A stretch of 40,320 nt of DNA, from assembly GCA_024401855.1 (NCBI GenBank), contig JAKSKH010000022.1:1-40320 (forward strand). Direction: 5' to 3'. Under the pieces are notes generated by a model that saw nothing but the letters and a program-made list of their open reading frames with translations, was not told the DNA's origin and searched no databases. Position numbers and translations under genes: made by a program. This DNA comes from Bacteroidales bacterium. Its GTDB lineage: Bacteria; Bacteroidota; Bacteroidia; Bacteroidales; UBA932. Below are positions 7,088-14,821 of the stretch, piece by piece (the first letter of the stretch is position 1; every line of letters begins with the position of its first letter).

Positions 7088-9094
7088 ATGAAGTGTAACT
7101 TGAACTGCAGCGCCTGTCCTTTCTCCGCATGCGAGACTGCCGGAGGCAAGGGAATAGTGGTTGCGGTCGTGGGCGCGGATGCGGGAATCCCCGGTCTTGA
7201 TTTCTCGGAATCCCCCTCTCTCGTCTTCAACCACAAGGGCCGCAGGATACGCTTCTTGAACTTCTCCGGAGAGGAATGGCACGTTGGCAGGAAGATACTT
7301 GCAAGCGGTGCCGACATGGTTCTTGATGTCGTTGACTCCACCAATCTCGAGCACGACCTTGTGCTCACCTCCCGTCTGACAGACATGGACTGCCGCAGGG
7401 TCGTTGTGTTCAGCAATTACCATCGTTTGCTTGCAACGGGGCACTCTCTGGACTTCGGTAAGTTCGGAGAACTGATAGGGGCGGGGGCAACCACTTTCGG
7501 GGAATACTCACCGGAGTCCTTCAGCCGCCTGCTGAGCTTTCTGGCCGATGCCTACGAAAACCCTGTCACCAGGCATGTTCACGTGCCCTACGGTCAGGAC
7601 ATAGACAAGGCTCTTGAAGTTCTTTCTTCATCCATATCCTCGCAGATGGTTCTTCCGGCCACCCATCACGACCGCTACATTGCAGTGCGGATGCTTGAAA
7701 ATCCCGGATACATCCGTGAGAACATTTCCGACGACCCGGCTCTCGGTGGGATAGCTGATCTGGCTCTGTCCCGGACCCGATTTCTGGAAAAATCGTACGG
7801 ACAGACCATTTCCGAACTCATTCAGGAAGGGAGAAGGGGCTTTATCCGGGGAGCCCTGCAGGAGACTCTTGTTCACGGAGGCAGCGACTCGGACCACAGC
7901 ATCATACAGAAGATAGACACTGTGCTGACAAGCCGCATCTGGGGCTTCCCGATTCTGGCGGCAGTCCTTTTCTCCGTATTCCAGGCGACGTTCTCGCTCG
8001 GAGCCTTCCCCCAGATGTGGATAGAGTCGGGAGTGTCGGCCCTTGCCTCATTCCTCGCATCCAACCTGCCTTCGGGATGGTTCTCCAACATGCTTGTGAA
8101 CGGAGTTCTTCTGGGTGTGGGAGCCGTTGTGGCCTTCCTGCCGAATATCATCATATTGTTCTTCTTCCTGTCCGTCCTTGAAGATTCGGGATATCTTGCC
8201 CGCGCCGCCTTCCTGATGGACAAGGTGATGCACAGGGTGGGGCTGCACGGGAAATCCTTCATCCCCATGCTCATAGGCTTCGGGTGCAACGTGCCGGCTA
8301 TCATGGCCGCCCGTTCCATAGAGGACCGCCGCGACAGGACGCTGACGATGCTTATGATTCCTTTCATGTCCTGCTCGGCCCGCCTCCCGGTGTATATGCT
8401 TCTGGTGTCGGCCTTCTTCGCGAAGCACAAGGCGCTTGTGATGATATCAATTTATCTTCTGGGCATCGTCCTCTCCATACTGTTCGCCTTCCTCATGAAG
8501 CGCACCCGCTTCTTCCGCAAGGAAGACGAGGACTATGTGTCCGAGCTGCCTGCCTTCCGCCGTCCCACCTGGCGCAGCACCTGGGGACACATCTGGGAAA
8601 GGACGTCGGATTATCTCAGGAAGATATCCACGGTCATACTTACCGCGTCCGTGATAATATGGGCGCTGGAGTACTTCCCCGCGGACCGTACCGGCGGAGG
8701 CGCTGTTAAGGAGGAGTCTTGCCTGGCGATGATAGGACGGGCGATGGAACCCGTTACGAGCCCCCTGGGCTTCGACTGGAGAATGAACGTATGCCTGCTT
8801 ACCGGCCTTCCTGCCAAGGAGGCGATAGTCAGTACAATGGGTATCCTCTTCCATACGGACGATGACGGATCGGCCTCCTTGGCGGAGGTGCTGCGGGACG
8901 GCGGAGACATCAGCGCCCTGACGGCCCTGGCCTTTATGGCGTTTGTGCTGCTGTATTTCCCCTGCGTGGCCACGGTGTCGGCCCTGAAGCGTGAAGCGGG
9001 GGGCAGATGGGCACTCTTCACGGTAGTGCATTCATTGCTCCTTGCCTGGGTGGTGGCATTCATCATACACAATGTGGGACTGTTGATTTTATGA
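7088..9094 (+). CDS. feoB: FeoB-like ferrous iron transporter with degenerate GTPase domain
   Basis: Inner-membrane Fe(II) transporter family, 668 residues. The membrane half is intact. It has the gate-domain motifs GFGCNVPAIMAAR, FMSCSARLPVY, TGLPAKEAIVSTMGILF and FPCVATVSALKREAGG, including the conserved Cys and the K-E pair. The N-terminal half still resembles the FeoB G domain (DVVDSTNLEHDLVLTSRL matches the usual N-V-V-D-A-T-N-L-E-R-N-L), but its nucleotide-binding motifs are gone. The P-loop position reads GADAGIPG instead of GxxxxGK[ST], the DLPG position reads NFSG, and the NMxD position reads SNYH. The N-terminus has Cys in a C-x3-C-x2-C-x3-C pattern (residues 3-14); no FeoA domain is fused. 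Start: ATG at 7088 rather than the TTG at 7061, which overlaps the promoter. CYTH follows 4 bases later. Confidence 0.85.
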   Translation: MKCNLNCSACPFSACETAGGKGIVVAVVGADAGIPGLDFSESPSLVFNHKGRRIRFLNFSGEEWHVGRKILASGADMVLDVVDSTNLEHDLVLTSRLTDMDCRRVVVFSNYHRLLATGHSLDFGKFGELIGAGATTFGEYSPESFSRLLSFLADAYENPVTRHVHVPYGQDIDKALEVLSSSISSQMVLPATHHDRYIAVRMLENPGYIRENISDDPALGGIADLALSRTRFLEKSYGQTISELIQEGRRGFIRGALQETLVHGGSDSDHSIIQKIDTVLTSRIWGFPILAAVLFSVFQATFSLGAFPQMWIESGVSALASFLASNLPSGWFSNMLVNGVLLGVGAVVAFLPNIIILFFFLSVLEDSGYLARAAFLMDKVMHRVGLHGKSFIPMLIGFGCNVPAIMAARSIEDRRDRTLTMLMIPFMSCSARLPVYMLLVSAFFAKHKALVMISIYLLGIVLSILFAFLMKRTRFFRKEDEDYVSELPAFRRPTWRSTWGHIWERTSDYLRKISTVILTASVIIWALEYFPADRTGGGAVKEESCLAMIGRAMEPVTSPLGFDWRMNVCLLTGLPAKEAIVSTMGILFHTDDDGSASLAEVLRDGGDISALTALAFMAFVLLYFPCVATVSALKREAGGRWALFTVVHSLLLAWVVAFIIHNVGLLIL

Positions 9095-9098
9095 CTAT

Positions 9099-9569
9099 AT
9101 GGAGAATACGGAGATAGAAAGGAAATTTCTGGTAAGCGGGGAATTCCGTAGCCACGCCTTTTCCTCCACCAGAATCTGTCAGGGATATCTGAGCTCGGCA
9201 AAAGGCCGTACGGTGCGTGTGAGGATTGCCGGAGACAAGGCATTCATCACAATCAAGGGACCTGTTCAGGGAATCTCCCGTTTCGAGTGGGAGAAGGAGA
9301 TTCCGATGGATGATGCGCAGGCTCTGCTGGAAATATGTGAACCCGGGGTGATAGACAAGACACGTTACCTTGTGCGCAACACAGACAGAACCCACGTCTG
9401 GGAAGTGGATGAGTTTCACGGAGAGAACGAGGGGCTAGTCGTGGCCGAAATAGAACTCCATTCGGAGGAGGATACCTTCGACAAACCTTCATGGATAGGG
9501 GAGGAGGTATCCGGAGACCGCAGATATTATAACTCCAGTCTCATCTCCAATCCATATTCAAAATGGTAA
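9099..9569 (+). CDS. CYTH-domain triphosphate tunnel phosphatase
   Basis: 156 residues, the length of a single bacterial CYTH domain. It begins with the family signature ExExK (EIERKFLV), then RTVRVRIAGDKAFITIKGP and an Arg/Glu-rich series of beta strands (WEKEIPM, KTRYLV, WEVDEF, VVAEIEL). These alternating charged strands form the tunnel that binds triphosphate and metal. Characterised short bacterial members are inorganic triphosphatases or related phosphatases; an adenylate cyclase role is less likely. It is 4 bases downstream of feoB and ends in the shared terminator. A functional link with iron uptake is not evident. Confidence 0.85.
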   Translation: MENTEIERKFLVSGEFRSHAFSSTRICQGYLSSAKGRTVRVRIAGDKAFITIKGPVQGISRFEWEKEIPMDDAQALLEICEPGVIDKTRYLVRNTDRTHVWEVDEFHGENEGLVVAEIELHSEEDTFDKPSWIGEEVSGDRRYYNSSLISNPYSKW

Positions 9570-9572
9570 CAT

Positions 9573-9605
9573 AAAAAAAGACGCGGAACGGTCCGCGCCT
9601 TTTTC
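9573..9605. terminator. bidirectional terminator
   Basis: A hairpin with core stem CGCGGA/TCCGCG (9582-9587 and 9592-9597), loop of 4, one A-C mismatch, then outer pairs. It is flanked by a run of A (9573-9579) and of T (9600-9604). It can end both the feoB-CYTH transcript and the oppositely oriented Cys-rich lipoprotein transcript. Confidence 0.85.
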
Positions 9606-9627
9606 ATTCTCTTTTCAAGAACTCTGA

Positions 9628-9861
9628 TTACTCAGCCTTCTGCTCGCATTTGCCGCAGCACTCGGTGGCGTCTGCACACTCACCGCAACACTCCTTGTTC
9701 TCCTCGCTGCACTTTCCACAGCATTCCTTGTTCTCTTCGCTGCACTTGTCGCAGCACTCTACTGCCTCTTCTGCAGCCTTGTTGCATTTGCCGCAATTCT
9801 TGCAAGATGAAACAGCTGCCATAGCTGCAACAATTGCGATTGCCAAAAATACCTTCTTCAT
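9628..9861 (-). CDS. small Cys-rich repeat lipoprotein
   Basis: 77 residues. MKKVFLAIAIVAAMAAVSSC is a lipoprotein signal peptide with lipobox VSSC, so Cys20 would be lipidated. The mature 58 residues hold 15 Cys in repeats of the form E-C-C-x-K/E-C followed by an acidic linker; the unit CCGKCSEENKE is nearly duplicated. There is no other domain. Such Cys density suggests metal binding or a disulfide scaffold at the periplasmic face of a membrane; this is inference. It has a strong promoter (9924-9955) and a terminator on the far side, so it is a monocistronic unit. I do not recognise a named family. Confidence 0.85.
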   Translation of the reverse strand: MKKVFLAIAIVAAMAAVSSCKNCGKCNKAAEEAVECCDKCSEENKECCGKCSEENKECCGECADATECCGKCEQKAE

Positions 9862-9923
9862 GGTTAAACTATTAATACCGTTATTTTAAAAAAGTTTCTA
9901 AGCGGACTTCCCGCATTCTGGCG

Positions 9924-9955
9924 CAAAGGTAATAGTTTTTATGTATCCTGCAAAA
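9924..9955 (-). promoter_or_regulatory. promoter of the Cys-rich lipoprotein gene
   Basis: On the minus strand TTTTG (9951-9955), 19 bases, TACCTTTG (9924-9931): one of the best matches to the Bacteroidetes consensus in the window. The leader to the ATG would be about 50-60 bases. Confidence 0.78.
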
Positions 9956-9962
9956 TTTTTTG

Positions 9963-10460
9963 TTATCTATTGCGTTGGATTTCAAAGACTTCCATATCCT
10001 TTATCTTCCCTTCTTCCAATTTGAAGCGCAAAGCGGTGCGTACAACTTGCCAACCCTGAAGCCCCGCAGCTCCCGGATTTATGCATAACATATTGATACT
10101 ATGGTCGTTGATAACTTTCAGTATATGCGAATGCCCGCATATGAAGATATCCGGTTTGTATCTGTCTATCAATGCATAAGCGCGTATGTTGTAGTGCCCG
10201 GGATAACCTCCTATATGGGTCATGAGCACCTTCAAACCTTCAACCTGCAGGAACTGATGCTGCGGGTACATGAATCTTATGTCCTGCCCGTCGCAATTGC
10301 CGTGCACTCCAACCACGGGTTTGAATTCCGCAATGCTCTCGGCGAAAGATGCTCCTCCGCCAAAATCACCTGCGTGCCAGATAACGTCCACAGGCTCCAG
10401 AAAATCCTTGAATTCCCGGCTGAATACCCCGTGGGTGTCACTGATAAGTCCTATGTACAT
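9963..10460 (-). CDS. YfcE/MJ0936-type metallophosphoesterase
   Basis: Calcineurin-like phosphodiesterase of 165 residues, the usual size of this family. All metal-site motifs are present in order: GLISDTHG, HAGDFGG, GNCDGQD, THIGGYPG and CGHSH. Family members hydrolyse phosphodiesters in vitro with Mn; the natural substrate is generally not known. No signal peptide, so cytoplasmic. ATG at 10460 shares one base with the galE stop (TGATG), so it is coupled to galE. No terminator is visible between its stop and the promoter of the next minus-strand gene at 9955. Confidence 0.9.
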   Translation of the reverse strand: MYIGLISDTHGVFSREFKDFLEPVDVIWHAGDFGGGASFAESIAEFKPVVGVHGNCDGQDIRFMYPQHQFLQVEGLKVLMTHIGGYPGHYNIRAYALIDRYKPDIFICGHSHILKVINDHSINMLCINPGAAGLQGWQVVRTALRFKLEEGKIKDMEVFEIQRNR

Positions 10461-11476
10461 CAGTCGCGGTATCCGTCAGGATTATTTTTCTGCCAGTTCC
10501 AGGAGTCGCGGCACATATCCTCTATTCCGTACTTTGCCTTCCATCCGAGTTCCTTGAAAGCTTTCTCAGGATCTGAATAGCAACTGTCTATGTCACCGGG
10601 TCTGCGCGGCTTGATGCTGTAGGGAATCTTAACCCCGTTAGCCTTCTCGAAAGCGTTCACCACGTCTAGGACGGAGTATCCGTGCCCTGTTCCGAGATTG
10701 TAGATCTTGAGTCCGCAGGAACGTGAAATGGCCTCAAGTGCCCTCACGTGGCCGTTTGCGAGGTCAACCACGTGAATGTAGTCGCGCACGCCCGTGCCGT
10801 CGGGAGTGTTGTAGTCATTGCCGAATACACCCAGCTCCTCCCTCTTCCCGACGGCTACCTGGGTGATGTAGGGCATCAGATTGTTGGGAATCCCATTGGG
10901 GTCTTCTCCTATGAGTCCGCTCTTATGAGCTCCGATCGGGTTGAAGTAGCGCAGCAGGACCACATTCCATTCCGGGTCCGCTTTCTGAATGTCCTTGAGG
11001 ATTTCCTCGAGCATGCTTTTGGTCTGTCCGTAGGGATTGGTGCACTGGCCCTTGGGGCATTCTTCGGTGATGGGAATCTGCGCGGGGTTGCCGTAAACCG
11101 TAGCGGATGAGGAGAAGATTATGTTCTTGCATCCGTGTGAGCGCATGGCGTCAATGAGAACCAGAGTGCCTCCGATATTGTTCTCGTAATATTCGTAAGG
11201 TTTGGAAACAGATTCCCCCACGGCCTTGAGCCCGGCGAAGTGGATGCAGCAGTCTATCTTGTTTTCCTCAAAGACCTTGTCCAGACCGGCGCGGTCCCTG
11301 ATATCTACCTTGTAGAACGGGACCTTCTTACCGGTGATGCCCTCCACCCTCTCGAGTGATTTTTCGCATGAATTGCAGAGGTTGTCAACGACCGTCACAT
11401 CGTGTCCGGCGGCCGCGAGTTCAATGATTGTGTGCGAGCCGATGTATCCGGCTCCTCCAGTTACGAGTATGTTCAT
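10460..11476 (-). CDS. galE: UDP-glucose 4-epimerase
   Basis: Interconverts UDP-glucose and UDP-galactose (Leloir pathway and supply of UDP-Gal for surface glycans). Extended short-chain dehydrogenase fold, 338 residues, the standard GalE length. Visible motifs: NAD-binding [10 protein letters not shown], the SSSATVYG serine region, the catalytic pair in [12 protein letters not shown] (YxxxK), [10 protein letters not shown] and [17 protein letters not shown]. All are GalE hallmarks. First gene of a two-gene unit with the phosphoesterase; divergent from radA with a 70-base spacer. Confidence 0.96.
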   Translation of the reverse strand: MNILVTGGAGYIGSHTIIELAAAGHDVTVVDNLCNSCEKSLERVEGITGKKVPFYKVDIRDRAGLDKVFEENKIDCCIHFAGLKAVGESVSKPYEYYENNIGGTLVLIDAMRSHGCKNIIFSSSATVYGNPAQIPITEECPKGQCTNPYGQTKSMLEEILKDIQKADPEWNVVLLRYFNPIGAHKSGLIGEDPNGIPNNLMPYITQVAVGKREELGVFGNDYNTPDGTGVRDYIHVVDLANGHVRALEAISRSCGLKIYNLGTGHGYSVLDVVNAFEKANGVKIPYSIKPRRPGDIDSCYSDPEKAFKELGWKAKYGIEDMCRDSWNWQKNNPDGYRD

Positions 11477-11531
11477 ATCAAATCAATTTTTATCCTCACT
11501 TAATTTATGCAAATATGCAACATTATTTTGA

Positions 11532-11539
11532 TAACTTTG
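11532..11539 (+). promoter_or_regulatory. candidate -7 element for radA
   Basis: TAACTTTG matches TAnnTTTG and ends 7 bases before the radA ATG, implying a leaderless or nearly leaderless transcript. No clear TTTG is at the right spacing upstream. Confidence 0.4.
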
Positions 11540-11546
11540 TCCAACT

Positions 11547-12914
11547 ATGGCTACTAAAGCGAAAACAGTCTGGTTCTGCAGTTCCTGCGGAAACGAGAGT
11601 CCGAAATGGATGGGACGCTGCCCCGCCTGCGGCGAATGGAATACTATGGTTGAGGCTCCCCGGGAAGCAAAGTCCGCAACATCGTCGCGACAGTCTCCCC
11701 TTGACCGCAAATTAGACAGAAAAGCGTTGCACCTTAAGGAGATAGATTACTCCAAGGAGTCAAGGATATCCCTGGGTCTGGAGGAGGTGAACCGCATTCT
11801 CGGGGGTGGGCTGGTCCCCGGCTCCCTCGTGCTTGTAGGCGGGGAACCCGGAATAGGGAAGTCAACCCTGTCATTGCAGATTCCCCTGGCCTGCCCGGAC
11901 ATCAGGACCCTGTATGTAAGCGGGGAGGAAAGCACCCGGCAGGTAAAAATGAGGGCGGAGAGACTCGGCGGGGACGACTCCAACTGTCTCGTGTTCTGCG
12001 AGACCATGATAGAGACCATACTTGAAGAAGCCAGGGAAGTCCGGCCGGACCTGATGATTGTGGATTCCGTGCAGACAATGTTCACGGAAAGTGTTGAATC
12101 AACACCCGGCTCCGTTTCTCAGATCAAGGAAGTTGCTGCCTGCCTGCTGCGTTTCGCGAAGGAAAGCGGCATACCTGTCATTCTCATAGGCCATATCACC
12201 AAGGACGGATACATAGCCGGTCCCAAGATTCTCGAGCATATTGTAGATGTTGTCCTTCAGTTCGAAGGGGAGAACCGGGGCTCGTACAGGATACTGCGCA
12301 GCATCAAGAACCGCTTCGGCTCAACATCCGAACTTGCCGTCTTCGAGATGACGGGTTCCGGGTTGAGGGAGGTGAGCAACCCTTCCGAACTGCTTATCCC
12401 AATGCATGAGCAGGGACTCAGCGGAACGGCTATTGCGGCGATGCTGGATGGAACGCGGCCCTTCCTTTTCGAAGTGCAGGCCCTTGTGTCCAGTGCCGCA
12501 TACGGCACGGCCCAGCGTTCGGCTACCGGCTTTGATTCCAGGCGCCTGAACATGCTGCTTGCCGTTCTGGAAAAGAGGGCGGGCTTTCATCTGAGCGCCA
12601 AGGATGTATTCCTGAATATGGCGGGTGGCCTCAAGGTCAATGACCCTGCGTGTGACCTTGCCGTAATCTGCGCCGTGTTGTCATCAAACTTTGATTTTGC
12701 AATTCCTTCGGACGTCTGTTTCGCGGCAGAAATCGGCCTCAGCGGAGAAATCCGTCCCGTGGCGCAGACAGACCGCAGAATCACCGAAGCGTCCCGGCTC
12801 GGGTTCAGTAAGATTTTCATTTCATCGTTCACAAAGCTGGATACATCCCACGACGGGATTAAGGTAGTCAGGGTGGCTGATGTCCCTGCTTTGGTTAAGG
12901 CACTTTTCAAGTAA
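11547..12914 (+). CDS. radA: DNA repair protein RadA (Sms)
   Basis: RecA-related ATPase that helps branch migration in recombinational repair. 455 residues, normal length. Domains in order: N-terminal C4 zinc finger (CSSCGNESPKWMGRCPACGE), RecA-like core with Walker A GGEPGIGKST, the RadA-specific KNRFGS motif (SIKNRFGSTSELAVFEM), and a C-terminal Lon-protease-like domain (LNMAGGLKVNDPACDLA, EIGLSGEIRPV). All key motifs are intact. The stop shares a base with the rsmE ATG. Confidence 0.96.
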   Translation: MATKAKTVWFCSSCGNESPKWMGRCPACGEWNTMVEAPREAKSATSSRQSPLDRKLDRKALHLKEIDYSKESRISLGLEEVNRILGGGLVPGSLVLVGGEPGIGKSTLSLQIPLACPDIRTLYVSGEESTRQVKMRAERLGGDDSNCLVFCETMIETILEEAREVRPDLMIVDSVQTMFTESVESTPGSVSQIKEVAACLLRFAKESGIPVILIGHITKDGYIAGPKILEHIVDVVLQFEGENRGSYRILRSIKNRFGSTSELAVFEMTGSGLREVSNPSELLIPMHEQGLSGTAIAAMLDGTRPFLFEVQALVSSAAYGTAQRSATGFDSRRLNMLLAVLEKRAGFHLSAKDVFLNMAGGLKVNDPACDLAVICAVLSSNFDFAIPSDVCFAAEIGLSGEIRPVAQTDRRITEASRLGFSKIFISSFTKLDTSHDGIKVVRVADVPALVKALFK

Positions 12915-13630
12915 TGGAGATATTTTATTCGGACAGTTTCTCCGGAGACACTCTTGTCCTGAATCAGGAAGAATCGGGACACTGCATAAAGGTCCTCAGG
13001 CACAGGGAAGGGGATGCGATTTCCGTGATAGACGGGGAGGGGGCCCTGTACGACTGTGTGCTTATGAATGCGGATCCCAGGGAGGCCAGGGCGCGCATAA
13101 AGGGAAAGACGGCCGGCTTCGGTTCTCATCCCTACCACCTGACCATGGCCGTATGCCCTACAAAGAACGCAGACCGCTTCGAATGGTTTGCGGAGAAGGC
13201 GACGGAAGTGGGAGTTGATGTGATTGCTCCAGTAATAGCGGACCATTCGGAAAGGAAAGTCTTCAAGACGGACAGAATAAAGAGGATAGTTCTTTCCGCA
13301 ACGAAACAATCATTGAAGGCCCGTCTTCCAAAGGTTTCCGAACCTGTTTCCGTGAAGGATTTCATAAAGTCCGCTCCCGGTGATGCCCTCAAACTTATAT
13401 GTTACTGCGACTCCACTCTCCCGCGGGAGAAACGTATCAGCATCATGGATGCCATATCCGGTGAAAGGGAAATATGCATCCTGATAGGCCCCGAGGGGGA
13501 TTTCTCGAATGAAGAAATTGCCCTTGCCTTTGCTGACGGGTGGAAACCCGTACATCTGGGCGATTCGCGCCTGCGTACGGAAACTGCGGCTGTTGCGGCT
13601 GTTACAGCCGTGTATTTCAAGCTCTTATAA
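12914..13630 (+). CDS. rsmE: 16S rRNA (uracil-1498-N3) methyltransferase
   Basis: SPOUT-class enzyme that methylates U1498 of 16S rRNA using SAM. 238 residues. N-terminal PUA-like domain (HCIKVLRHREGDAISVIDGE), then RFEWFAEKATEVGVD, and the knotted SAM site IGPEGDFSNEE and HLGDSRLRTETAAVAA, which are the family signature. Overlaps radA by one base at the start (TAATG) and the convergent Sua5-type gene by 14 bases at the end. Confidence 0.95.
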   Translation: MEIFYSDSFSGDTLVLNQEESGHCIKVLRHREGDAISVIDGEGALYDCVLMNADPREARARIKGKTAGFGSHPYHLTMAVCPTKNADRFEWFAEKATEVGVDVIAPVIADHSERKVFKTDRIKRIVLSATKQSLKARLPKVSEPVSVKDFIKSAPGDALKLICYCDSTLPREKRISIMDAISGEREICILIGPEGDFSNEEIALAFADGWKPVHLGDSRLRTETAAVAAVTAVYFKLL

Positions 13631-14189
13631 TCTCAACTTCGCCTTTGAGGCCGAGCTTGATGATCTGCGAGGCCTTGCCTGTACCTTTATCGAGGTTTGC
13701 CGGAGCGCAGTAGTCAACGGCATTCCTTATTTCTTCGGAAATCTCATTCCAGCAGGAAGGCGTGGGCTCACCTGAGATATTGGCCGAGGTGGATACAAGG
13801 GGCCTGTGAAGACGGTGCAGCACTTCCTTGCAGAATTCCGCATTGTCCAGAGGAACGCGTATTCCAACGGAACCGTCTTCAGCCACGGTATTCGGAGCCA
13901 GATATTGGGCTCCCGGATAGATGATAGTCATCGGAGCGTCGTTGACTTCCACAAGGTCTATTGCAATGGACGGTATCTCTTTCACGTACTTCGCCACCAT
14001 ATCCAGGTTTTCTGCAAGCAGGACGAGGGATTTTGCTCCGCTTCTCCTCTTTATTGCAAACACCTTTTCTACGGCTTTTTCATTGGTGGCGTCGCAACCT
14101 ATACCCCATACAGTGTCTGTAGGGTAGAGAATGACACCACCCTCCTTAAGTACTTTGACGGCTTCGGCCGCAATTTCTTTTATATCCAT
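13617..14189 (-). CDS. L-threonylcarbamoyladenylate synthase, Sua5/YciO/YrdC family
   Basis: Makes threonylcarbamoyl-AMP for the t6A modification of tRNAs reading ANN codons. 190 residues, YrdC-type (no Sua5 C-terminal domain). Motifs: GGVILYPTDTVWGIGCDA, AIKRRSGAKSLVLL, APMTIIYPG, SVGIRVPLD and LVSTSANISGEPTPS, covering the ATP, threonine and carbonate site. The frame is open far upstream to 14660, but only the ATG at 14189 begins at the family N-terminus; the upstream stretch is antisense-like low-quality sequence overlapping the rhomboid gene. Overlaps the rhomboid stop by 10 bases. Confidence 0.92.
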   Translation of the reverse strand: MDIKEIAAEAVKVLKEGGVILYPTDTVWGIGCDATNEKAVEKVFAIKRRSGAKSLVLLAENLDMVAKYVKEIPSIAIDLVEVNDAPMTIIYPGAQYLAPNTVAEDGSVGIRVPLDNAEFCKEVLHRLHRPLVSTSANISGEPTPSCWNEISEEIRNAVDYCAPANLDKGTGKASQIIKLGLKGEVEIIRA

Positions 14190-14815
14190 ATGTCCCTGTT
14201 GAAGAGTTTGTTGGTTTTTCTCCAGTAATACATGAGAAGGAATCCGACGAGCATGCCTCCCACGTGAGCGAAGTGGGCCACCACTCCTACATTGGCAACC
14301 GTGCTGATGACTCCGGTGCCGAGTTCGATGGCCAGGAAAATGATCACCATCCATTTGGCGCTGAGGGTGACGGGAGGGAAGATCAGGGTCATCTTGTTGT
14401 CGGGGAACAGCATGGCATAGGCTATTAGAACGCCGTAGATGGCGCCGGATGCTCCCACGCAGGCTCCGTAGCTGTGGGTGAGGGCCTGAATCCCGATATA
14501 AATTGCCGCAGACCCTATTCCGCTGAGCATATAGAATGTGAAGAACTTCTTCGATCCCAGCATCTGTTCCACCACGCTCCCGAATATGTACAGGGTGTAC
14601 ATATTGAAGAAAATATGCCAGAAGTTGGCATGCATGAACATATATGTGACGAACTGCCACCAGTGGAACATCTGTGACTTGGGGAAATAGAGTGCGAAAA
14701 TCCCGAACATCACGTCTTTGTTGGCCAGCGTTGCCAGGAATATGATGATGTTGGTAATGATGAGGTTCTTGGTGACAGGTGGGGTGCTGTACCTCTGCAT
14801 GCTGTAGTATCCCAT
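14180..14815 (-). CDS. rhomboid-family intramembrane serine protease
   Basis: 211 residues, about six transmembrane helices. The catalytic dyad is present: Ser in GASGAIYG and His in VAHFAHVGGMLVGF. The WQFVTYMFMHANFWHIFFNM block is the conserved L1/helix-2 region with the H-x2-x2-H-x3-N pattern. It cleaves membrane-spanning substrates within the bilayer; the target is unknown. It starts 6 bases after mutL and overlaps the t6A gene, so the three are one transcript. This neighbourhood (mutL followed by rhomboid) recurs in Bacteroidetes as far as I recall. Confidence 0.92.
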   Translation of the reverse strand: MGYYSMQRYSTPPVTKNLIITNIIIFLATLANKDVMFGIFALYFPKSQMFHWWQFVTYMFMHANFWHIFFNMYTLYIFGSVVEQMLGSKKFFTFYMLSGIGSAAIYIGIQALTHSYGACVGASGAIYGVLIAYAMLFPDNKMTLIFPPVTLSAKWMVIIFLAIELGTGVISTVANVGVVAHFAHVGGMLVGFLLMYYWRKTNKLFNRDIWI

Positions 14816-14821
14816 ATCTAT

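Noticed and set aside
9640-9810. Periodic repeats as a CRISPR-like array
   Set aside because: The periodicity is of 30-some bases inside a coding frame and encodes the CCxKC protein repeats; no spacers, no cas genes.
14190-14660. N-terminal extension of the Sua5/YrdC frame
   Set aside because: It overlaps the rhomboid gene in another frame and has no family similarity; ATG 14189 starts exactly at the YrdC N-terminus.
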